A stretch of DNA of 64,000 bases from Plotosus lineatus (GCA_024760905.1 CM045750.1:13785419-13849418); one strand, 5' to 3'; shown: positions 22,978-35,040, numbered from the stretch's first letter. A program made the numbers and translations. Notes: generated by a model not told the origin, from the sequence alone.

Positions 22978-23667
22978 CAGTTCATTTTCTGTAACCGCTT
23001 AATCCTACTTAGGGTCGCGGGGAGGCTGACGCCCATCCCAGCCAACTTCGGGCGAGGGCAGAGTACACCCTGGACAGCACGCCAGGCCATCGCAGGGCGG
23101 AAACACGCCGACGGCTTTGCAGCCTACTCTTGTTGAAAGTCAGCAATGGTTCTTTTACATGCCTCACACCATAGACCAGGGGTCACCAACCTTTTTGAAA
23201 CTGAGAGCTACTTCATGGGTACCAATTAATGCGAAGGGCTACTAGGTCGATACACACCTCTGAAATTACAAATTTGCTCAATTTACATTTAATTAGATTT
23301 AATTAGATGTTATTATTAATAATTAATGATATTCATCTATGTGAAGATATTGACTTGATTTAAAAATATATTCAAAAAAATTATATGCAGCTCAATGGAG
23401 AGTGGCGCTGTCCTAAAAATGGGCCTGTCCTAAAAATAGCAGTGAACAGGTCCGCGGGCAACTTATATTGTCCTTGCGGGCTACCTGGTGCCCACGGGCA
23501 CCACGTTGGTGATCCCTGCCATAGACAGTGAGAGACATGGCCGGCCTTTGATAACCCAGTTAGCTGCACTGGGGAGGACAGTGACAACCTTGTGTAGAGA
23601 GGGACTCGAACCCCCAACCTTTGGATCAGCGATCCAGTGCCCTATACCACTAGACCACCACTGCCCC
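22978..23667 (-). repeat. SINE-1, split by a hAT element
   Basis: 3' end at 22978-23030, 5' head complement (CTAGACCACCACTGCCCC) at 23650-23667. The body is interrupted exactly at CCATAGAC by the element at 23177-23518. Confidence 0.93.
23177..23518. mobile_element. hAT-type MITE, complete
   Basis: 342 bp, ends CAGGGGTCACCAACC and GTTGGTGATCCCTG (inverted repeats of 14 bp with one mismatch), perfect 8-bp duplication CCATAGAC (23169-23176, 23519-23526). Non-coding. Both the duplication length and the termini fit hAT. Confidence 0.95.
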
Positions 23668-23726
23668 TATATATAAAGGAAAATAGTTAAATAGTAAATA
23701 ATAAAATTATTTGATTCTTCGTAGCA

Positions 23727-24381
23727 TTCATTCATTTTCTGAACCGCTTAAATCCCAATTAGGGTCGCTGAAAGGCTGGCACCCATCTCAGCCGGCTCTA
23801 GGCGAGGGCAGAGTACACCCTGGACTGGCCATCACAGGACAAAAACACGCTGATGGCTATGCAACTAATCTTGTCGAAAGTCAGAAATGGTCCTTTTACA
23901 CCTTTCACCATAGACAGTGAGAGACATGGCCAGCCTTTGCTAACCCAGTTAGCTGCGCTGGGGGGACAGCACTGACAACCTGTTGAGCTATCTACATGCA
24001 CATCCAATCACGAGGAATGGACATCGATCCCTGAACTTTAATGATGCTCATACAGGGGTTGTCATGGCTGTGATCACAATGACCTACTGTATGGGTCTCC
24101 AGGCCACATACGGACTCACTCACACCTATGGGCAATTAGAAACAGCCAATTAACTTCTGTGCATGTTTTTGGACTGTTGGAGGAAACCGGAGTACCCAGA
24201 GGAAACCCACACAACGGGGAGAGAACATGCAAGCGCCACACAGAAACGCCCAGGCCTGGAATCGAACTCAGGCCTTCTTGCTGTAAGGTGGACGTGGTAA
24301 CCACTACGCCGCCATGCCACCAAACCTGTTGATAGTGGGGCTTGAACCAGGCTTTAATCCAGCACCTTACCACCATTGCCC
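23727..24381 (-). repeat. SINE-1, split by SINE-2
   Basis: Tail at 23727-23790, head complement ending CATTGCCC at 24374-24381. Interrupted at AACCTGTTGA. Confidence 0.88.
23987..24322 (-). repeat. SINE-2 inserted in SINE-1
   Basis: 336-bp minus-strand SINE-2 flanked by a 10-bp duplication AACCTGTTGA (23977-23986, 24323-24332). Its 3' part (23987-24115) is not the SINE-1 type tail. Confidence 0.88.
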
Positions 24382-24595
24382 ATCTTCATATCATACAGAG
24401 GATAAATTGTACAATTTTATCATTGTTAATTGTAAATATTTCAAGTATTTATAGAGGTAAGTGCAATAAACATGTAGCAGGTGTGAGTCAGCGGGTAGTG
24501 TTGCATGCGATTCCCCACTGATGTCATTTTGATTAATTCTAGACAAAGTCAGCCAAAATATGGAATTAAAGTATTTGATTGTAAGGACATGTAAT

Positions 24596-24668
24596 ACTAC
24601 TACTACTACTACTACTACTAATAATAATAATAATAATAATAACAACAATAATAACAACAATAATAATA
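24596..24668. repeat. ACT/AAT trinucleotide microsatellite
   Basis: ACT run passing into an AAT/AAC run. Confidence 0.9.
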
Positions 24669-24669
24669 G

Positions 24670-25640
24670 TATTAAGAATGAATTATTTAATTAAGAATTA
24701 CATTTTTTCTTGAACCAAACATGGTTTTTGTTAGGAGTGTGCCTTTAGATTTGAGCTAGATGGAGGGCAGCCATTTTCTTGTGAGTATTTTCAGGGAGGA
24801 GAAACATGATGACAAAAAAGACTGCTGGGTTCCATCCTACTCACAGTACTATTGAGAGGCGGACTTTTCTCAGCCTATTTATGGGTTGCTACTCAGATTC
24901 AGTTGAAAACAGTATAAATAGTGAACAAAATAAACGTTTTGGCCGCTCAGGGCCACTGCAGGGCTTCACTGTAAATTCTACTAACGAACTAAGGAAGCTG
25001 CAACTATTTCCCCTGAGGAGTAGCCTATCTATTTTATATGATAACTTCAAGGAGGTGCATTGGCAAGCGCCAAGCATGCAATAATCAATTAAGTTATCTG
25101 ACGTCAATAATGGATACATCAGCCCGTTGGAGAATACAATAAATTAGTTTGTGGCTGTCCACCAATCAGAAACAAAGAATATTTTTAATGACTGATTTTC
25201 TGTTCTTAATTCCCACACAAGAATGTCATCAGAAAGCGTATCAGCCAGTATCTTTGTTTTAATTGTACAAAGAGTTGATTTACATATATGTACCTGCAGT
25301 GTTACATAAATGCAAAGAAAGCATATTATAGTAAGCAGATATTCAAAACATAAAAAGGCAAGTGAGGCTAAAGTGTAGTTTTAATAATGCATTATCACTT
25401 TGATGCAGCTACAATGCCATGTGTACACATGAAAGTTTTCTTTCATTAAAACCTCTCAAGGACAGAGCAGCACTCAATAATAATTAATTAAACCACAGCT
25501 AAATATTTCTAAGAAGGGTAAAATACAAAAGTTAACACCCACCCACCCCGCCCTTCGGGCATAAAACACTTAAAAAACAACCAAGGACAGGGACACTTGA
25601 CAATATTTAAATAAGCACTTCAAAAGAGGTAACTGATCAC
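24670..25640. other. No feature seen
   Basis: AT-rich; a 92-codon plus frame at 24806-25084 with no signature. Confidence 0.5.
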
Positions 25641-25765
25641 ATACACTGATGGTTGAAAGTTTGTGAACCCTTTATATTTCACATGAATGTTTTGAATCCA
25701 GAATCAGCAAATAAAGTTGGAAATTTTCATTAAAATGGAAGACAATCAGGTGTGAGTGGACCCCT
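25641..25765. mobile_element. Possible Tc1-like terminal fragment
   Basis: GGTTGAAAGTTTGTGAACCC then TTTATATTTCACATGAATG resembles the ends of fish Tc1-like MITEs from memory. Only one end. Confidence 0.4.
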
Positions 25766-25859
25766 ACCCCCATTTTATATACACAACTGGGTTCACATCT
25801 TAATAATATACACATGTAACTTACGCCAATAGACTAAATTCGCATCTCAGCTCGCGCGT

Positions 25860-26250
25860 GGCATCATGGGATCTCGACTACCAAACGTGGCGGAAGTAAA
25901 CCTTGATGTGGATGAGAACTGCACTATCGATACGTTTAATTTATGAAAAGTTCCCGACCTTTGAGCGTATTGTATATGTAGTGGTCTTCCCGGTTGTTCC
26001 CGCAAGCGTAAAGATGAACTTGTTGCGCTTGCATTTGCGGTGACGTTACAAAAGGAATCAAACCAAATCCAATGTGACTATGCCAGCTTGTTGGACATTT
26101 GAAGTGGATGAGGAAAGCGTGACAATTCCCGACTCCTTGGGACTTGAAGACAGTGGGAGACAGAAAATGACGCCTTATCGAAGTGGCCGCCGTGTATGTA
26201 CGCTGACATAGCGGATTTTTTGTGCGAATTCGTAATGACTACAAAGAAGG
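25860..26250 (+). pseudogene. Decayed transposon-associated gene (SAP-like plus conserved block)
   Basis: Translated pieces in three nearby frames: CSRKRKDELVALAFAV (25995-26042), resembling the helix-extended-loop of SAP DNA-binding motifs, then CDYASLLDI and a stop, then NDALSKWPPCMYADIADFLC (26166-26225). The last block matches, from memory, a W-P-P-Y-DI-L motif of fish repeat-associated proteins that also carry SAP or YqaJ-like domains. Stops and frameshifts make it dead. CGTGGCATCATGGG upstream could be its old 5' end. Confidence 0.45.
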
Positions 26251-26632
26251 TAAATACAAGTTTGACAGCTGTCACCGAGTGACCTGACAGCTCTTGTTTG
26301 TGTATTTTACAAATGAACATATCAGTAATTTTTAAGATCTAAGTCTATGATATTTAATGATTACGGCATCGTTGATTTTTATGGTAATTTAATAGGTAAA
26401 TAAAAGATAATATAGTCTATAGGGTCAATGAATTCGAATAAAGAACACTTTAATAATAAACGTACTGCTTTAATCTCAACGATTGCGTCCCTCCAGATCC
26501 TTTAGCTTGGTAGGGAAGGTAAATAATGTGAATAGCGGCGGACATGTTCACGCGTTAGTCCCAAATTTGCAGGCGTGTATACTGCAAATTTCATTTTCCC
26601 AACACTCGAGATGTCAAAATGTGCCTGCAACT

Positions 26633-26649
26633 TGCGCAATTCACGTAAC
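26633..26649. repeat. Left remnant of 18-bp minisatellite
   Basis: TTGCGCAATTCACGTAAC, the same units as at 27631-27872, cut off by the hAT-like element to the right. Confidence 0.75.
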
Positions 26650-27622
26650 CAGGGATGAGAACGCGCCTTTATGCAAAAGGAGGAAAAATTGGCAGGGGTC
26701 AAGGGGGCCGCCTAGGACCCCTGCAGGGGTGTGGGGGCAGCGCCCTTGCTGGGGGGTTTAGGGGGACTCAGCCACTAAAACAAGTGGGTACACAGCATGT
26801 AACAGGGGAACTTTATCTCTTTATTCAAAAACAACAAACGCAGTCTGTGGCTGATGTTATAATCCAATAAAATTAGAGTTTCAAGGTATCGGACCCGCCC
26901 ACATACAGAAAGGATTGGCTCTCTGCTTCGCGCCACAGTGATGTGGCATTAAAAATAGATGAATAGATTTAAATGCGTGAGATTTATTCATCTGTTTTTG
27001 TTTTATTTGATGGCTTTTTTTTAGTATTTTTATTTAAATGACAGTGAAATTATGTATTAGTTATTCTGTTAAGAAAGGCCACCTGATTTATCTGAGAGCC
27101 AGATATAGTCATCAAAAGAGCCACATCTGGCTCGCCCACCCCTGCTTTAAACTGTACCAGTATTCCTATTCGTAGCATACGGAGTTTAATAATATCAGTA
27201 GAATTTATTAAAGTATATGAAGCATTATAATTTAATACTATAATAAGAGTTAAATAATATCATTCATAATCATATTTATACATAATGCTGCTCGATCATT
27301 TCTCTTGATGACCTGATATTTGCTCCGTGTGCCACGGGCCCACGGCAAGATGACCAGACTGGCATATCATATTACGATGCCTGACACGTGCAATAAACCA
27401 GAACCAGCTGTTTCACTCCACTAGGCGATATCAACAACCACACAGATAAACAAAACGAGGGTAGCACTTCGTGAATTTGGATATAATATTACCAGATGAA
27501 CAGTGATGACAGCACTACCCCTCCCCAGATTTTTACACCGGATTTGCATCAATCTCAAAAATGATTTATTTGACTTACAAAAAGGCGGAAATCCACCGAT
27601 TAGCGGAAAATTCCCATCCCTG
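26650..27622. mobile_element. hAT-like element inside a minisatellite
   Basis: Ends CAGGGATGAGAA and TTCCCATCCCTG are inverted repeats with one mismatch. The flanks (ACGTAACC, GCGTAACC) are near-identical 8-mers if the element is trimmed by one base each side. The interior includes a GGGGG-rich block (26693-26765) and a second hAT-type terminus, GGCTCGCCCACCCCTG, at 27132-27147, suggesting a nested element. No transposase frame. Confidence 0.65.
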
Positions 27623-27630
27623 CGTAACCT

Positions 27631-27872
27631 GTCAATTGCGTAATTTACGTTAATTGCTTACTTGCGCAATTTGCATAATTTACGTTAATTGCGTAACTTA
27701 TGTCAATTGCTTAATTTACGCAATTCACGTAACTTAAGTCAATTGTGTAACTTATGTCAACTGCATAACTTACGTCAATTGCATAACTTACGCAATTTAG
27801 GTGACTTAGGTCAATTGTATAACATACGCAATTCACGTAACGTATGCCAATTGCGTAACTTAAGTCAATTGC
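27631..27872. repeat. 18-bp minisatellite
   Basis: About 13 imperfect units of GTCAATTGCGTAACTTAC. Because 18 is a multiple of three, one plus frame (27689-27883) stays open as a Leu/Asn/Gln hexapeptide repeat (such as NLCQLH). Not likely to be coding. Confidence 0.9.
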
Positions 27873-27884
27873 AAATGATGTAAC

Positions 27885-28385
27885 TTATGACTTTAAAAAT
27901 ACAAGCTGCTTTGCTACAGATTGGCTAAAGAAAAATAAATGTAAAGTTTAGGGATGTCCAGGTCAAAGTCCTGATAATAATTCAATAGAAATGTGTGATC
28001 AGATCATGTGAGAAAATTCTAAGCTAAATCTATTCTCTGAATCGTTGAAGCTGTTCTATTCAAAGGAATGAACTGAGATCCCTCCGAGGCATTGTGCAGG
28101 ACTGATCAACAATTACCACAAACATTTTATTTACACTTATTACTGTGCAGGGGGTCTGAAAGCAGGGGTTCACACTCTTTTCTCCCTTGCAGATATATAA
28201 TACTAAATTATTTTTCTCAAAACTCACAGACCAAGTGAAATATTTTTCTTATTTATTTAAATGAGTTCATAGTTTCTACTTTTGAGGACTTCTGTGGAAA
28301 TCAAATGGTGTTTAATCATATTTGTGACAAAATATATAACATTCCAAAGAGTTCACAATCTTTCATGTACCACTGCTGTTTTACA
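27885..28385. other. No feature seen
   Basis: Unique AT-rich sequence. Confidence 0.5.

Positions 28386-28386
<1 letters not shown>

Positions 28387-28453
<67 letters not shown>
28387..28453. repeat. (CA)n microsatellite
   Basis: About 33 CA units. Confidence 0.95.
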
Positions 28454-28984
28454 ACAGCCTTGCAGAAAAGTCAGGCCTATAAATATTTCACAATTTTTTG
28501 TGTCTCTGTTCACAACCACAGGGGATTTGAAATGAAGAAACTGAGCTGTGTTGGAAGAAGTGTATAAATTTCTACTTAAAGGTTTAAGAAGATAATTTCA
28601 TTCACCATTTAGGAATTATTATGAGGAATTACGGCCATTTTTATACATAGATCCAGTCTGAGGACTTGGTTTACGCTCACCTCCTCAAAGGCGCTCTTGA
28701 CTTTACTGTATGGTGTGAATTGGGTTTTCTTCACGAAGGACAAAATTCTATGATCACCCAGTGTAGCTGTCATCTGTGGTCCCCCCAGACATTTATTGTT
28801 GCTGAGCTCAATGTATTTCCTGTTTTTAAGAATAACATTAGATTGTTAATTTATCAGATTGTTGATTTGGCCACTCCTAAAGTTTCTACTATCGCACTGT
28901 TGGGGGTGTTAATATACATTTTCAGCCGGATGAGGGTCTACTTTAATTGTATTCATTCATTTATTTATTTTATACTGTATTAAT
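28454..28984. other. No feature seen
   Basis: One 105-codon frame (28666-28983) without a signature. Confidence 0.45.
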
Positions 28985-29250
28985 TCCACAAGTGAAATTT
29001 TGACTTCTGCATTTAACCGTCCAAAATCTGCACCAACACACGGCTATAAACACTGAGCACACACACATACACTCGGAGCAGAGGACTGCTACACATCCAG
29101 AACCAGCAGAGCAGTTGGGGGTTAGGTGGCACTTAAGCCATGAAGGTGGAGGAGATGAAGGTGCAGCTCACCCTCCCACCCGGTTCAGGGATCAAACCCG
29201 CTTCTCTAATCGTTAGGCCATGGCTGCCTCCCTTTACTTTCATCAACATG
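28985..29250 (-). repeat. SINE-4
   Basis: Minus-strand copy: tRNA-like head complement at 29195-29230 (CTAATCGTTAGGCCATGG), then GAGCAGTTGGGGGTTAGG and a short CA-rich part at 29035-29075. Confidence 0.8.
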
Positions 29251-29257
29251 TATTTTT

Positions 29258-29335
29258 TAACATATTCGCTGTGGCAACTCCTGAAAAAGGAAAAAAGCCA
29301 AAAGGAAAAGAAGAATAAGATTAAGACGGTTATAA
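29258..29335 (+). mobile_element. RTE-like LINE 3' end
   Basis: TATTCGCTGTGGCAACTCCT and AAAAAGCCAAAAGG, as at 16990-17030. Confidence 0.55.
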
Positions 29336-30162
29336 AATATATTAACTCAGGACTTTTTAGCTCCTCCCTCAATACTGAGCCTCTAAAAAAGGCTTCAATT
29401 CCTCATAGTTCATGTAATATTTTTGTTCAATGCTTTAAAGTACATCTTCCAACTGCAACCCGATGCTTCATTTCCAATCCATTGTGGTTGCTTAGAAACA
29501 AAAGTACATACATACACACAGTGTTCGAAACAAGTGGGTTTCCGCGAGAACCTATAATCAATTCGGACAAGGTGATGTTCATAACATGGTAAAAATGAAT
29601 AGAAAAGTCTAGTTTTAAAATGTATAAAAATGTTTAAAGTAGGTCGTGACCATCAATCAACCCTGATTGGATTACTTCAGTAAATACAGTTTCTAGCCTT
29701 AATTTTTCTGTCAGTCCTGGTGAGGAGGCCAAGAACCTGAAGTTATCTTTACCGCTCAGTGTTAACATGGATTACATTACAAATTCTCACCTGTGTAACC
29801 TAGTAGTGCACTGGATAGAGTTTAGCAGCCATTCGTACATTACGGAATGTATTTCTAAAAGGAAGCAAAGGATCACTTGGGATTTAACCATTAAAAACAT
29901 CATGAAAGTCGTATGAAGTTCTACTGTGGGTATAATGTCATTGTGTCTGTCACCGTGACTGTTTTACTAAAACTAGGTGTACAAATATACCAGTATAAAA
30001 ATATAATCGAAATAAAAACAATTTATTCCATTTATTTACCTTGCTAGCACATGAGCAGGCCCGGTTAGATACAATGATCGTATAGACATGGACATCTATA
30101 TTTCCATGTCCATGACTGCAAGCAAATGAAAAGGAAATACATTTTAAATAGTTTGTAGTTAC

Positions 30163-30166
<4 letters not shown>
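29336..30166. other. No feature seen
   Basis: Unique sequence; no exon-like frame. Confidence 0.5.

Positions 30167-30211
<45 letters not shown>
30167..30211. repeat. (TC)n microsatellite
   Basis: Pyrimidine run with one TTTC break. A second (CT)n patch lies at 30459-30490. Confidence 0.95.
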
Positions 30212-31308
30212 GGAAATATGTCATACATTAGGAACTGAAACACAAAAGATAGGTTCACAGACCACCTATCAGACTTGCGCATAAACAAATATATATATAT
30301 GTTTATATATATTTTACTCAGGCCAGCAGATGTACAGGAAACAGTCTGCAAAATAAACGCAAAATTATAAGAGCCCCAGTTCCAGTGCACAAACTTAAAC
30401 AAACATAGAATCACTGGAAGTGGGACGGTGACAGTGAGGATATGACCCCCCCCCCGCACTCTCTCTCTCGCTCTCTCTCTCTCTCGCGCTCAAGAATCAA
30501 TCCTTACATTTTCAATTAAAATAAGGAAATGCACCTGATATGACTAATTACTGAATGTTTAAAAGTGTTTAAACAGTAATTTGCAATTTTAACATTATTT
30601 TTGATTGTGTTTTTTAGGCATGTAGACAATAAACACACTTTTATTGATATTTAATTACGTAAAAAGAATTTCAAATGCGAAAAAAAAACCCCATTTAATA
30701 TTAAAAGATTGTCTGCAGACAACCTGCTTTTCTGTTGTTATTTCGAACACTGGTATGTATACATAAACACATTTTATGTATGATATATAGATATGCTACA
30801 TCCTCACCTCACCTCACTCTTCAAACTCAAGGTGTTTCATGCACCCATGATGAATTTATCATATGCTTCCGCTACGTCTTTAATCATGCTATGGATACAA
30901 GTGAAAAAAGAAATGAGGCTGAAATGAGTCGGAGCTTAAAATGGCTTTTGGGAGCAAGGTCAATCTGGAAGTGCTCACAAAGATGGGGGGGTGACAGAAT
31001 GATAATGGAGAGATAGAAGAGCAATCCTAGATCAGGGCTGGCAAATCTTATCTGCAAAGGGCTGGTCTGGTACAGGCTGTCACTTCAATGAAGCAGAAGA
31101 AACGCTTTCCACCTGTGTGATCCACTGATCTCAGAAAATGACTGGATTGTGTAGCCGATCGTTTGTATGCGGCAAAACCTAAATCCAAACTGGCGTCTTC
31201 TTGGTGAAGCCATTATACTGTTGAATTTAAACTGTTGGAACTAAATACACCAAGGGCGTGCATTTCATTTCATATCCTTTTTTTCTCAAATTTATGCAAT
31301 GCAGAGAT
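30212..31308. other. No feature seen apart from short CT runs
   Basis: C-run and CT-rich tract at 30448-30490. Open frame 30735-31016 has no family signature. Confidence 0.5.
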
Positions 31309-31309
31309 T

Positions 31310-31595
31310 TTTATTCATTCCTGAACTGCTTAATCCAAATTAAGGTCATGGGGGGTGGGGTGGGGACTCATCCCAGCCGACTCGGAGCGAGGGCAGAGTA
31401 CACCCTGGACAGCTCACCAGGCCATCGCAGGGCAGAAACTTACAGCTATGCAGCCCACTCTTGCCGAATGACAGCAATGGTTCTTTTAAATCCCTTTCAC
31501 CACAGACAGTGCGACACATGGCCGGCCTTTGATAACCCAGTTTGGCGCACCGGGGGTCAGCAGTGACAACCTGTTGATAGTGGGGTTTGAACCAG
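31310..31595 (-). repeat. SINE-1, head missing
   Basis: Tail CCTGAACTGCTTAATCC to TTGATAGTGGGGTTTGAACC. The tRNA head beyond the B box is lost. Confidence 0.85.
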
Positions 31596-31706
31596 ATTTT
31601 TTTATTTAATTGTTTTTAATAGAGAAATTATTGGTAATGTTTTAAGAATTTAAAGTATGCTGCAGCAACATTTTCATGTTTTCGACATGTGTTGCCTTTT
31701 AATGGC

Positions 31707-32429
31707 TTTATTTTTAGATCTTAAAACAAGGTGGCTTACAAAGATGGCTGCCACTTGACTTTTTTTTTTAAATCAGTGATTGAAACAGATCGAAGATGTG
31801 GCTACTGCTTAACTCAAGTGAAATAAACTCACAGATCTTGCCATGAACCTAGAAAAGCTTCTGAAACAACATAAACTGTGTGCCTTTTACGGTGCTGCTA
31901 ACAAGACGAGCGGGATGCTTGAGTGAAAAGTCAGGTGATTCTGAACGGAGCAATGGTTGATGGGACGTGTAGTGTGAATTTTAAGAGCAAGGTGAGGATG
32001 TAACTAAAAATATAACAAAAACAGCTCAAGCACCGAACCCAAACCAAATATTCATGTACACCAGCTCGAAATACTAGCATTATGGGAAGCATATTGATGA
32101 AGGCAAATTCATCACACTCATGACAGTAACAGACATTACATTTTAACGCCATTTAAAATCATATTTTGAGGAAGTTGATAACCCAATAACTGAATGAATG
32201 AAACACAGTTTGCACACAGTGAGCAGTGTAATAGTCACAATCCTGTGGAGCTGTTTGAAGTTTTCTTTACTTGTGGGGATCAGTTTTTTTGTTTCGTTAA
32301 ATGTGTGTTGGGAAGATCCTGCCATGATGGAAGGCACACACAGATCTGCACTATCCATAGTTTCTGCCTCCTCAGTGCACTCACTGCTGGGACTTTGACA
32401 CTTCCTTACCATGGACAGATCGGATGCAG
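31707..32429 (-). other. diaph2: Presumed diaph2 3' UTR
   Basis: Sequence after the stop on the minus strand without a recognisable repeat family. Minus-strand AATAAA hexamers occur at 31712-31707 and 31606-31601, either of which could end the transcript about 720-830 nt after the stop. The extent is a guess from these hexamers alone. Confidence 0.35.
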
Positions 32430-32494
32430 TCATCGACCCATAGTGTTTGTGTTGTGCCGGGAGCGTGATCTTTCTAAACCGATGTGACGATTGT
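32430..32494 (-). CDS. diaph2: diaph2 terminal coding exon and stop
   Basis: Last coding exon. The acceptor, preceded by a pyrimidine-rich stretch (TTTTCCTCTGCAG), ends at 32495. With the G from the previous exon the first codon is Asp, then NRHIGLERSRSRHNTNTMGR and TGA at 32432-32430. The core LERSRSRHN is what I recall as the conserved tail of DIAPH2. The family function of this tail is not established. An alternative reading frame runs open through the same exon and beyond to 32143, but it does not join the upstream frame. Confidence 0.9.
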
Positions 32495-32796
32495 CTGCAG
32501 AGGAAAAGAGAAAGTGAAAGAGCAGGCAGAGAACATGTAGCTCTATTGACACTGCATACTGAAAACAATATATCAGAGATAATGGACTAAAATCGCTTTG
32601 TGTTGATGTGCAGGACTGATCAACAGTAACCACAAACATTTAGTTACAGTGATGACTGTACAAGCGGGTCTGAAAGTAAAAGTTCACAGAATTTCAGCGC
32701 CGACAGATATTAATACTGGGTCATTTCCCTCAATAAATATATTTTATCTCAGTTGTTGAACTAGTTTCTCTTTGTCTATTTAAGATTCGGTCATCC

Positions 32797-33057
32797 GTTC
32801 ATTTTCCGAATTGCTTAATCCTAATTATGGTCATGGGGAGGCTGGCGCCCATCTCAGCCGACTCTTCACAAGGACTGGGTACACCCTAAACAGCTCGCCA
32901 GGCTATCGCAGGGCCAACACGTTTTTGGACTGTGGGAGGAAACCGCAGAACCCAGAGGAAACCCACACAAGCACGAGGAGAACATGCAAACTCCACACAG
33001 AAATGCCCGAGCTGGGAATCGAACCCAGGCAGTCTTGCTGTGATGCACCATGCCACC
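32797..33057 (-). repeat. SINE-2 head with SINE-1 type tail
   Basis: Minus-strand hybrid: tail complement GCTTAATCCTAATTATGG (32813), then the SINE-2 body and head complement ending GCACCATGCCACC. Confidence 0.85.
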
Positions 33058-33300
33058 ATATTTTAAGATTTGTGTAAAAATGTGATAATGTTTCAAATTA
33101 TATTTATCTGGAATTTAAAACTGACAAACGACTTACAAACGTTCAGGTGCCACTGTAAAAGTGGGGCTTAAATAGGCAAAGAGCCGTTCCTGGAGCACGA
33201 GGCATCATTTTCTCACATGTACTGGCACCGTGCATTGGAGAGTGTGTTCCATCTCTTGGGCAATCATACTACTGTTTCCCCATTAAAGTTTACTCTAGGG

Positions 33301-33655
33301 CAGTGGTCCCTAACCACTGGTCCGCAGACTGGTACCGGTCCGTGGCTCAATTGGTACCAATCCGCAGAAGAAATAATTCAGTATTTCCGTTTTATTTATT
33401 ATCTGAGTCTGAACGATGTTTAATTTTGAAAAAGTCTTTTATTTTGAAAAATGATGGGATTCTCTTGTTTATATGTCGGTTATTTGAGCACTAAAATGTA
33501 ACCCACAAGGGGGTAATATTAATAATAATAATAAAAATATTTTATATAAATGTTATACTTACAATACAAACAATCTATACACACACACACACCCCCGGCA
33601 GTAAATTTGCCAAGTGTTGACCGGTCCATGGTGATAAAAAGGTTGGGGACCACTG
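33301..33655. mobile_element. hAT-type MITE, complete
   Basis: 355 bp, CAGTGGTCCCTAACCACTGG to AAAAGGTTGGGGACCACTG, perfect 8-bp duplication CTCTAGGG (33293-33300, 33656-33663). An AAT run and a CA run lie inside. Non-coding. Confidence 0.95.
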
Positions 33656-33679
33656 CTCTAGGGTATTGGGTTCAGGGTG

Positions 33680-34215
33680 CTTCCAAGAGGCTGGACTGCT
33701 TGGCGAAGCTGTGGTTATATGGGTCATGCTGAGGGAGTACAGGGTACTGAGGCCATGATTGCAAATGCTCTGGTCCCTGTATAATCAAAGTGAGAGCTGT
33801 GTCCACATCCTTGGCACAAATTCTGGACCCATTTCTGGACCCATGCTTGTTAGACTCCGCTCGGGGCTGCCCCTTGTCACTGATGCCGTTTAGGGTCCTA
33901 AACCTTACAAAGGTGTAATAATGGAGAGGAGTGTGTATGATTTGGGAACCACAGGATTCCATTTCTGCTTTGTGCAGATGATGTGATTGTTTCGGCTTCT
34001 TCAGCCAGTGAAATTCTGCATGCATGGAGCAGTTGAGTGCGAAGTGGCCAGACTGAGATTCAGCTCTTCCAAATCTGTGGCCATGGTTCTTAACTGGAAG
34101 AAGCTGAACTGCTCCCGCCAACTCTGGTACGAGGCCGCAAGCCAAGATAAAGCATCCAGGGACCTTAGTTACAAGTGATGGAATAATGAAGTGGGAGGCG
34201 GACAGATAAATTTGC
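33680..34215 (+). mobile_element. RTE/Rex3-like LINE remnant
   Basis: Plus-strand degraded RT: VRLRSGLPLVTDAV-like block at 33850-33890 (consensus G-RQGCPLSP), FCADDVIVSASS at about 33967-34000 (the catalytic F-ADD block) and SSKSVAMVLNWKK (34062-34100). The order and spacing are those of Rex3-type RTE elements. Many stops. Confidence 0.65.
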
Positions 34216-34304
34216 TCCATCAGCAGTCGTCATGACGATGCACTGGTCCATAAATGCGAGATGATTCAAAATGCAATTTTGCATTCATTACACAGACTTC
34301 CTAA

Positions 34305-34455
34305 GAGTAGGCTGCAAAGCCGTCAGCGTGTTTCCGCCCTGCGATGGCTGGCGAGCTGTCCAGGGTGTACTCTGCCCTCGCCCGGAGTCGTCTGGGATGG
34401 GTGCCAGCCTCACCGTGACCCTAATTGGGATTAAGCAGTTACAGAAAATGAACTG
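34305..34455 (+). repeat. SINE-1, 3' half
   Basis: GTAGGCTGCAAAGCCGTCAG to AATTGGGATTAAGCAG and TGAACTGAA. Confidence 0.88.
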
Positions 34456-35040
34456 AACACAGACTCCCTATTTTAATTTTTTTTTTTTAATTTTAAAATT
34501 CTTGTTCTGATGGACAGAGCGCTTAATGGCCAGATCCCCACCTATTCATATCAACTTTTAAAAATGGACTCCAAGTCACTCTGTTCGGTCTAGGTCAAAA
34601 AATTCTGCCTGTTGTTGTAGTCCCTGTGAGGTGAAGTATTTAAGGAGACAGAGCCTTTCGATGTGTGACTCCGAGGCTGTGCAGTTGCCTCCCGTGAAGA
34701 ATAAGCTCAGCCGAATCAATGGAGTCTTTAAGACGGATAAAAACTTATTCGTACTCAAAAGCCTCTATATCCACCTAGGACTTTTTTGTTTAAATTAAAT
34801 TTTCCGCCCATGTAAATGTAAATTTTTTGCTGAAATCTGCAATAAAAGTAAAGCTTAGTATATGTTTTTCTGTAGAATTTAGTAGGTTTTTACAGCCAAA
34901 TGCTCATTGCTTGATCCTAGATGACATAAATCAGTTTTACAGCAGTTATGTATATGTATTTATTTATTTATTTATTTATTTTTGCATCTGATCTGTTCAT
35001 TTTCATCCCGTTTCTGATGTTTACTCACGTCTACTCTTCA

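Noticed and set aside
26522..26702. Minus-strand 66-codon frame near the hAT-like element
   Set aside because: Covers the junction between unique DNA, minisatellite and transposon; no conserved residues.
32143..32568. 141-codon frame overlapping the diaph2 last exon
   Set aside because: Out of phase with the upstream diaph2 exons and no homology recognised; the conserved frame ends at 32430.
34480..34800. LINE C-terminus (VLMDRALNGQIPTYSYQLL)
   Set aside because: Only about 20 residues resemble the end of L2/Rex1-like proteins; too weak for a feature.
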